A DNA stretch of 64,000 nucleotides from Bemisia tabaci (taxonomy: Eukaryota > Arthropoda > Insecta > Hemiptera > Aleyrodidae). The stretch spans positions 55,024,851 to 55,088,850 of the forward strand of contig NC_092796.1 in NCBI RefSeq assembly GCF_918797505.1, in the 5' to 3' direction. The position numbers and the translations under genes are program-made. Positions 56,270 to 64,000 of this stretch are shown here, piece by piece. Numbering within the stretch: the stretch's first letter is position 1; each line of letters begins with the position of its first letter. The notes beneath the pieces were generated by a model. It was not told the origin of the DNA and searched no databases. It saw only the letters and a program-made list of their open reading frames with translations.

Positions 56270-57910
56270 TGCCGCGAGCTCCCCGCTTTTTCCCACGCGT
56301 CCCGATAAAAACCCCGGCGAGTTACGGCAACGCCACCAGGATTTATCGTGCTGACAGCCGGCCATTCAAAGTTCAGCGGAACAGTTCGCAGGCTCTCGGC
56401 GATTTTTCTGTGTCGCGCGCCGCATTTTTAAAATTCAAAAACCCCGATGGGATCGGCGCGGCGCGGCGTCTCGCGCGAACAATCAGCCGCTTCACACAAT
56501 AATAGGTCAGGGAGAACTTCATTCATTTCGATTCCGAGCTCTGATCCGACCGGAGCGGCGAGGGCCCTTTCAGACCCTCGGCTCGGCGCAGAGGGCACAT
56601 GCATGCCATTTTGAAGTCACAGCGAACAGAAGAAATTCTAATGGTGCTGCGTAAGTTTTAACGTAATATAATGTTCAGATCTGCAGCTCGAACATGGTCC
56701 GAGAAGACGAGGGCTTCTCTGAACTACTCAAGAGCTGACTTGCATTGCATTTTGCAAAAAGGAACGATGAAGAGCATTCTAATGTTGCTAAGATTATGCA
56801 ACTTACGTGGTTGCAATAAAATTACGGAAATCATGAAAAAATTAAATTTACAACGGTATAGTTAGTAATAAAAATCGAATCGATGCTTGCAAAACTTAAG
56901 ACTTGGACCTTCGTGCGATTATTGTGTACCACTTCATGGTCAAGATACTATGATCAAAGACACAGTTAAGTTGTAAGTAAGCCCAGCTTTACGTAACAAA
57001 TCCAAGCCGGGGAAAAAAAGCTTTGAAAAAACCGATCAAAAAACTGGAAATTGTCCAAATGCACTTGAATTATGAATGAACAAATCTAAACATGTATTTC
57101 CACATCTTTGTTGATCTTTTCCCGTCGTATTTCAGTGAAATATCTCTTTAAAAAACTCCTAGAATTTTTTTCGCGTTACGTAATTCAAAAGGGGATGAAA
57201 GGTTGCGTTACAGGTGCGTCACAAGGGGGGGGGGGGGTAAAAATCGGGAAAAAGGCGTTACGTAATACTTGAATGGCGCCTTTAGCTCTCAAAAACACAT
57301 TTTCTTTGCATCTGCATTATAAAGCTACGAGCTCTAACCGTGATTTTTCCGTACATACTCTTCAAGCCCATGGTATTTTCTCCCCCTCCTCCGTGGGGTC
57401 AAGAATATAGTCTCTCTGGTAGCTGTCATATTTTCATTGTGAAACACAGTCTTTCTCGTCCGGATTTGATGGACGAGCTGAAAAACCATTTTCTCCGGGC
57501 CCGGCTTCGAGGCGAGTCTATTCCTCGTCACAGGGTGCGATATTCAAATTTTGCAGCCGGAGTTTAGGCACGCGGAACAAGGCCTTCCGATCGGTCAATT
57601 TATAAAATTTCGAGACTTCCCGATCCGACAGGCATTCCCAGCGACAGGTGAAGGGGCAACGCTCTAAGTGGTGTCGACGTTGACGGGTTCTTCCTGCGAG
57701 TTAACAGTGATGGATGGACCTCGCCCCCTCCGCTAACACTGCCCCCTGCTCCCCCCCCCTTATCCTCGCGAGGGGCGTTCGCGTAAAGGGGGAGCCTGGT
57801 CCCATGTTCGCACCTTGTCATCGTGTCGACGCCAATTAATGCAACATTTGATTGGTTGCGTTAAAAACAACGCATGACTATCGTTGTGTTGTATGAAATT
57901 CTCGCATATA
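56270..57910. other. Non-coding stretch with CpG-rich patches
   Basis: CpG-rich 56270-56620 and 57480-57800, AT-rich between. A G12 run at about 57226. Short frames only, no domain. Confidence 0.4.
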
Positions 57911-58146
57911 CACTGGCAAAAAAAACACATTGGATCTAGAGTCCAGGCTCTTGAAAACATTGAGGAGAATAAATACTCTTGATTCAATCAGATTTAAGCT
58001 TAAATCAAAAGGAAATCCGCTCATATTAAGAGGCTGGGTTCTTGATTTAAGCTTAAATCTGATTGAATCAAGAGTATCTTTTCTTGCCGATGTTTCAAAG
58101 AGTCTGGACTCTAGATCCAATGTGTTTTCTTTTTTTTTTTCCAGTG
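57911..58146. mobile_element. Palindromic MITE, CACTGG family, TA-flanked
   Basis: CACTGGCAAAAAAAACACAT and the inverse ATGTGTTTTC...CCAGTG, TA at 57909-57910 and 58147-58148. Arms of about 100 bases pair almost fully (GATCTAGAGTCCAGGCTCTT against AAGAGTCTGGACTCTAGATC). 236 bp. Eroded relative at 10496-10715. Confidence 0.92.
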
Positions 58147-58150
58147 TATA

Positions 58151-58695
58151 CACAGAGTACATAGAGTCGTAATGTAAATGAATCAGTGAGGTTGAAAACG
58201 CACCAACTCGAGAAAATGAAAATAAGCAAGACGAACACAAAACTGCACAGTAGGCGAAGAAGTTAGTCTAAGATAAAGATTTTTGGTGTCGAAAGATAAG
58301 GACTTAAGGGCACTTTAAAGGTCCAAGTTGGAATAGATGCGCTAACTTCAATGACCTTTAGGATAATTGACCGTCTTTAATGAAAATGATCATTTTCGAG
58401 CCACCGAGTTGGTGTATTTTCGTTCTCACTGATTCGAATGGAGAATTCCATGGCGCCATGGTCGACGAATTCCGAGCCTGGTGTGCGCCGAGTTTTCGGT
58501 CACTTTTTTGATACATATTCGATCCAAAATGGCGATGTAGAATCGGATGGCCGGGTCCACATGTGTCGCAAACAATCGATTATGAATCGAAATAGTGACC
58601 CAGCGTGACACAAGAGTCTCGGAATTTGGGATCTGGAAAAGGCTTATAAGTGGCGCCAGCTCTCCCAATTACATTACGACTCTATGTACTCTGTG
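58151..58695. mobile_element. 545-bp MITE directly next to the CACTGG MITE
   Basis: CACAGAGTACATAGAGTCGT and the inverse ACGACTCTATGTACTCTGTG are terminal. An inner pair ACCAACTCG and CGAGTTGGT is also inverted. Only TATA separates it from the preceding element. Confidence 0.8.
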
Positions 58696-60079
58696 CACAT
58701 ATATCATATCCCTAAATCCAGGATTTTCTCGTATTTCACTGGATTCGAAATCAATAGAGAAATCCTCGCCGTAAGGCAAGATTTAATTCCTGTAGTGTAA
58801 ACAGCAAATAACATTGTTGCGTTAACAGAATTCTCTTGTAGATTTCCTGATTACCCTGCAGGGAGGGACCCTCTTTTAATTGAAATTCCCATTTCGGGCC
58901 AATCAGCATTGGAAATATATTACACAGAACAGAATATTTACTGACGGTCTATTGTTACCCATCAAAATTTTGTGACTATACGACGATAATGCTGAATTAC
59001 TTAAAAATATGGTCTTTAAACCAATCCACTGTCTCAGAGTAGATGACATTGTCTTTTTCTTTTTTTGTTTTTTTTCTTTTTCATTTAAAAAAGTCTATTT
59101 CCATACAATTAAGCACAACAACGTGATTATTTTTATCTTAATGACGCCCGAATGTTTTCTCATTTAATTGCTTGAGCTGCCTTACTATGAGGTTAATTTC
59201 AGTAGTGGGTTCTTTCATCTTATTCTTCTATATCACTCATTCCTTTCGATTTGAAAAATTTTCAGTGGTTTTAGAGATCCTTTATGATCAGCTGACAGAA
59301 TTTATTTGTTGCAAAGAATTTTTAGTATATGATGTTAATGATGCGATACAAACTCTGAACAAAAAAGTGCAAAATACAGTGTGTTTGGCATCCCTGTCAC
59401 GCACGTATTCTCACATAAGAATGATGCCCAAACAATGTTGCAATTTCATACTTCGGGAACCTTTTTCAAGTATACTGAATGTCAATAAAAAAAAGTGATA
59501 GACATATATGATGGAAAAACATGGCAACCCAACAACCGACCCCCATTTTCCGCCACCACTTAACTGAAGCAACATGCCTTGGCCGAGCACATCCTTTTTT
59601 GCCCCGAAAATGGGATAATAATTGCTTCTTGTCTTCCCCTACGGCCTTGTCTTCGATATTAACAGAGCTATTCGAGACCTCGTTAAAAATGGGATCTTAC
59701 TCCCCGTACACTCTAGCTGAAGAAACTTTTGATCGAATCATTTAGGAGGGCTCCCTTTTGACCCTTCCTGTAATTAAGGTCAAAAATCGTTGCACGTAAT
59801 GCTCGGCTAGCCCCGAAAAAAGGGAGGCTGCGAAGCTGCCCGGCTGCCCACCCCGGCTTCCATTATAATGAAAAGAGCGAACACCTTGGTTAGACAAAAA
59901 GACTTTGCCTCATTTCTTTCAAACTCACATCGAAGAAAATTAAAAAGGTACAACTCGCAAAAAATTATTTACTGTTATAAAAACAAACGCATTGCCAAAT
60001 TTTCGGAGTATTTGGAGCGTAAATTAAAATGTTTTCACTCGTAATTATGTGGATAATGTTATGAAGTGTGACGGTGAAT
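58696..60079. other. Non-coding stretch
   Basis: AT-rich, T-rich run 59050-59090. A 108-codon frame (59172-59498) has no recognisable domain. A GC-rich GGGAGGCTGCGAAGCTGCCC word lies near 59822. Confidence 0.4.
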
Positions 60080-60328
60080 GAGAGGCTTGGAGGACAAGGC
60101 GCATAAAAAGCAGTTTGTGAAAAAATTAAGTTATCAACAATTTCGACTGAAACTAGGCTTAAAATAAATTCTGTCAAAAATTCTCTCTGAAATTCCAATT
60201 TTCAAGCTCCAAAGAGTGAGTTTGAACCCTCTCATAGGCGCAAGGCTCCATGTAGTTTTGCAAATTTTAACACGTATTTCTTGGAATAGCAAAAACTGCA
60301 TTCATGTGCCTTGTCTTCCAAGCCCCTC
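60080..60328. mobile_element. MITE, GAGGCTTGGAGGACAAGG family, copy 2
   Basis: GAGAGGCTTGGAGGACAAGG and the inverse CCTTGTCTTCCAAGCCCCTC, then GCATAAAAAGCAG and TGCATTCATGTGC. 249 bp. Confidence 0.85.
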
Positions 60329-60641
60329 AATTACTTTAAGTTCGGATGACAACTCCTAAGCAATACATGCCGTAATAAACTGAATTCTTCAAAGCGCGGT
60401 ATCTCGGTCAACATTAGACGTAGGAAGTTGCTGTTCGAACGGATCTTATTATTTTCAGCTGATCAACACTAATCAAGGATCAAAACATGATTCTGTGACC
60501 AGCAAAACTGACTAATTAGAAGGTGGCACAGACATAGCAATGCTCCACCTATGTATACAGGGTTCTGTAGACTGTAGATAGGTCAACACGGGTGGGAGCA
60601 AAGTTCAGTTGAAAGGACGGCCACCCTGGAGTCCTGGAGGC

Positions 60642-60805
60642 AGTGCCGTGGCGTGCTTCGCGATATATCGATCAATCTGCCATTTAAACCTGTGGGAAAA
60701 GATCGATGAAGAGGTTGTTCGTAACGAGCACCTCAATAATCGATTCTTTACCATAGCTTCAAGTGGGGGAACATCGATAAACGATCACTCACGCCTGGCC
60801 CCTGG
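60642..60805. mobile_element. hAT-type MITE, CAGTGGCGTGG family, copy 5 (right end eroded)
   Basis: CAGTGCCGTGGCGTGCTTCG, GATATATCGATCAATCTGCC and AATCGATTCTTTACCATAG as in other copies. The right end has decayed to CACGCCTGGCC. The central palindrome is also altered (GTTGTTCGTAACGAGCACC). Confidence 0.75.
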
Positions 60806-60833
60806 TTCGGGTGTTCAACTGTTCACGTCGCCG

Positions 60834-61065
60834 CACAGTGGGTCGAGTCAATTAGAGAGGTCGGACATGAAATTCTTAACTGAAACTGCAAATTTTGATG
60901 TTTATTTTGTCACATTTCAAATTTCAAGGAGTGTTTCTTTAGGTAAATTTTACAAGGAAGCCAATGAAACTACTTTCAGAACCTCAAAATCTTGTATGAC
61001 GGAGTTATGAGCTCTTAAAGTTTCCAAATTGTGTCCGATCTCTCCTATTGACTCGATCCACTGAG
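60834..61065. mobile_element. MITE, CACAGTGG family, copy D
   Basis: CACAGTGGGTCGAGTCAATT with AGAGGTCGGACATG and the inverse TGTCCGATCTCTCC...GATCCACTGAG. 232 bp, uninterrupted. It lies 28 bases after the hAT-type copy 5. Confidence 0.85.
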
Positions 61066-61772
61066 CGCCGTCGCGTCAGTGCGTGGGCACAGCATGGAAA
61101 CCTGCTACTCGGTAACTCGGTTCAATTGAAAACCGAGTGACTCGCGGGAACTGGGTACATATCAAGTTGATTGATTAAAAGTTAGCGCGCGGTAGGAATG
61201 AAGATGAGAAGCCCACTTTTTCAACGGAAAGAGGAAATTCAGCAAGGAGCGCGAAGTGAGCGGCGCGGCCGGGCGACGGAGTAGTTGGGAGCCCTCCGCG
61301 AGTGCAATTTATCACGGAGACGCGACGATGCGAGGTTGGTGCATTTACAATGTTTGCGCACCGCACAGCAGGATAAGTCGATGAGGGTGCATACGCATCC
61401 GTATCTAGTTTCAGTTCGTTTACGAGGCCTCTAAAAATGAGAAATGATTGTAATGAGACAGGCTCCTCGGCTATGTTGCCATGTTCAGCCGGGAACTGCG
61501 TCAACACACTAGACCGCTGAAATGTCTAACTTCTACCGGAACTTCAATTTTCAGTTGTGCTTACATTAGCTGCGTGAGCGTGCGCTTAAGTGAGTGCGAG
61601 GAGGAGCGACGCGCCTTAAATTTTTAGAGTATGCAACACGGACAGCCTAGAAACACGAATAGTTGCATCCAGGCGCCGGGATCGCCGCGTCTTAGCATGG
61701 CCAAATTGGACGTATTTCTGTCAAACGGAACTATGTGAATTCATCATGGGCGTAGTTCTTAGGCAGCAGCCT
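61066..61772. other. Non-coding, partly CpG-rich stretch
   Basis: CpG-rich from about 61250 to 61680. A 110-codon minus-strand frame is composition-driven. Nothing recognised. Confidence 0.4.
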
Positions 61773-62025
61773 GATTTTTGAAATTGGTAGACAAGGCTAT
61801 AGACAAAGAAGGCAAAATGGATATGGAAGGATCCTAATGGTAGAAGCGAGTGGTTGCAATGGACACAGGAGGAAGGGAGTAGACTAACTAACGGCAGCCC
61901 ACGAGAGACCCTGTAGTTTGTCCATTATTTTCTCCTTTCTTCTTCAGGAACCACCCAATTCAATCATTGCTCCATACTCCCTTTGTCTTCTTTGTCTATC
62001 GTTTTGTCTACCGATTTCAACAATC
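61773..62025. mobile_element. MITE, GATAGACAAAG family, copy 2
   Basis: GATTTTTGAAATTGGTAGAC and the inverse GTCTACCGATTTCAACAATC. The body aligns with 25262-25518 (GGATATGGA, TGGTTGCAATGGACA, TCCATACTCCCTTTGTCTTC). Confidence 0.8.
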
Positions 62026-62232
62026 AGTTCGCAGGGACGGATTTGTCATTAGGCTACTTGGGCTATAGCTTAGGGGCGCTACACTCTGTGGGGAGCAATA
62101 TTTTTAAAGTCCACTTCAAAAAATTTATTTTTTATGTCTTTTGTCACCTTTTATTTGCCAAGTCCAGTTGCTTTTTCTGAGGCACATTGTTAGAAACCGA
62201 GGAGTGAGATTCGGTGCCGAAATAATTATACA

Positions 62233-62392
62233 GCACAAAAATCCGAGTGATTAGAATGCGAAGTGAAATTAGCACCTTAAAGGCGCATGATACTCCACAA
62301 AAAGAGTAGAGTCCGCTCTGGGGTAGTCTAAGTCACTCGGCAAGGAGAATAGATTCCGCTTCGTATTCATATCACTCGAGGTTTTTGGGCGC
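62233..62392. mobile_element. 160-bp MITE with AAAAATCCGAGTGAT ends
   Basis: GCACAAAAATCCGAGTGATT...GCGAAGTGAAATT mirrors AGATTCCGCTTCGTATTC...CACTCGAGGTTTTTGGGCGC. Single copy seen. Confidence 0.7.
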
Positions 62393-64000
62393 TATATAGA
62401 CTCTGGTATGGAATTTCATCCCAAAATTGTTAACAGTGCAATAGTTTTGCAATTTGTTTTAAAAATATATAAAATCATGTTTTTTTTTTAAAAAAAAAAA
62501 AATGGATTTCAATTATTTTCCTTGGAATTTCGCGAGCTTATCTTTTCATTCTCCATGAAGGAGGGGGGGGTCTGGGACAGCCCCCTGTTCCCCCTTCGAG
62601 AGCGCCTACTTTCAGGTACCCAACAAAAATTCAGCCTAGAGATCAAAAATTCAAAATCTGCCCCTGCTGGCCCTGTTCTTAGAAGAACCTGCATTCCCAT
62701 CTTACCTGCAGTTTGAAAGAAGTTTCATCTACTCTCACCCCCTCTCCCGAAAGGAGATCTCCACAATTATACAGCCGGTAGATTTCCACGTTTCGTTGCC
62801 TGAAACATTTTTCAAAGAAAAACACTGCCCCCTCCTCCCCCACACCTAATGCCAATATTTACAGGAGGAACTAGGGACCTAGGAAACGCGAAGGTTAGGA
62901 AGAGAGGTTAGGTCATCCATAGGATATTGCTCTAGCCACGCTTATGAACTCAGTTAAGTTTCGAAACACATCGACGGTGTAAGTCCGCAACAACGTATTG
63001 TGTTTACGATGTTTGCAAATATCCACTCCTTTTTTATTTTTTTTTAAAGAAGAACAAATCGACATAATTTCTTGGAATTTTTGCAGAATTTTCTTGGCAC
63101 AGAGGAAAAAATTCACGACAGTTTTATGAATTGCTGCTGAGTAACATTTCATTTAAAAATTAAAATAGGACAAAAGGTCTGCAACGTCGCAACACGAGAT
63201 ACGTACTCGCGGACTTTACACCGTCGATATGCGTTTTTACTCGAGCTAATCTCGCAATTTGATATGGAAGACCAATTATTAGAGGGAGCAAATTTTTTCA
63301 TGCACCGTTGAACGATGTGATGGTGATGAAAGTTAGGTATGGGTCGATTTTCGGCGAGGTTATCCATACCCATATAACAGAGGACTTCAAATCAGTCCTG
63401 CAAACTTTTAAAATTTAGCGAGGCGTAAATCTTTACACGCACAGCTCAGGGGCACGAAGTGATCGAAACGAAGATGAGACGTTGAAGAGGCTAGGTTTGG
63501 TTAGATCCACATCCTTCTTCCGCTATCGATGTCAGATATGTGAGCGTTACGCATTTTTTCGCAGATTTTCTTTCGCAGGATTTCCGGTGGGTTACACTAG
63601 GGTCGCACCGAAGTTAATGGGAAAACCAAAAATGTTCCGTCATTACAAGCTCTTTTATCATACGTAGCGTAAAGTAGTCAATAATGCGAGCAACGTGGGC
63701 ATTATTTGTCACCGTCCGCAAAGAGGGTCCGTAGTACTGAAATAATCAAAATCGAGTTGTTGGCACCACTCTTAGGAGTTCTTCACAAATATATTGGCAC
63801 AAAAAATGTCCAAAATTTCAAATCAAAGTGGAGTTAAGACGGTTTGAAGTATGGATCATGTAAATAATGGTACAGTCACTATTCTAACCAGTATGCCCTG
63901 CTTTCATGAGCATGTCAAAAAAATATGGATTTTTGGAGAAAAAAATTTACGACAAAAATAATTTTTTTTGAAATGTTATCCCTTAGTCGAATGATAACTC
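62393..64000. other. Non-coding stretch to the window end
   Basis: AT-rich with short A/T runs. Frames below 80 codons. No gene, repeat copy or RNA recognised. Confidence 0.4.

Noticed and set aside
62892..62915. Insect telomere repeat TTAGG
   Set aside because: Only two isolated GGTTAGG words, no tandem array.

Overview
The window looks like intergenic and intronic DNA from an insect nuclear genome. It has a GT-AG intron in a gene for a small secreted protein, a PHD-finger/APE-endonuclease LINE of the CR1/Jockey group, and an unusually dense load of short inverted-repeat (MITE-like) elements in an AT-rich background with scattered CpG-rich patches. Several repeat ends (CACGGAAAA with TA flanks, CAGTGGCGTGG, GAGGGGCTTGG) remind me of hemipteran, possibly whitefly, genomes. 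That is an impression from memory; nothing here proves a species. No bacterial operons, CRISPR arrays or rRNA genes were seen.

Layout. Positions 124-345 hold a CCATGG-rich minisatellite. Positions 531-5272 hold an apparently full-length LINE on the minus strand: ORF1 at 4023-4985, ORF2 at 948-3842 and a TAAA-repeat tail at 541-566. From 7 to 28 kb there is almost only repeat DNA: a GTCCAC inverted-repeat element with a nested 74-bp hairpin (8801-9912), a hAT-type element with a perfect 8-bp target duplication (17940-18359), a 510-bp foldback (21314-21823), and copies of about ten MITE families. The only confident host gene is a two-exon minus-strand gene, 30634-30699 joined to 28983-29495. 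It encodes about 192 residues with a signal peptide, and its 1.14-kb intron carries a MITE and a tRNA-like remnant.

From 31 to 64 kb no host gene is visible. This part holds a 920-bp TATAGCC element with a perfect 76-bp palindrome inside it, a MITE carrying a 27-bp tandem array, three ~290-bp tandem units with a very conserved core, a chain of GC-rich hairpins with 3-nt loops (37587-37737), a 1.5-kb terminal-inverted-repeat element, a 527-bp tandem duplication, a 5'-truncated LINE with an 8-bp target duplication (49681-50077), and further MITE copies, several adjacent or nested.

How it fits together. The LINE ORFs would act together on their own RNA. The MITEs have no transposase here and would depend on enzymes encoded elsewhere: hAT type for the families with 8-bp duplications, Tc1/mariner-like for those flanked by TA. 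The strongest unexplained signals are the hairpin chain, the paired palindromes that differ symmetrically in both arms, and the conserved core of the 290-bp tandem repeat.
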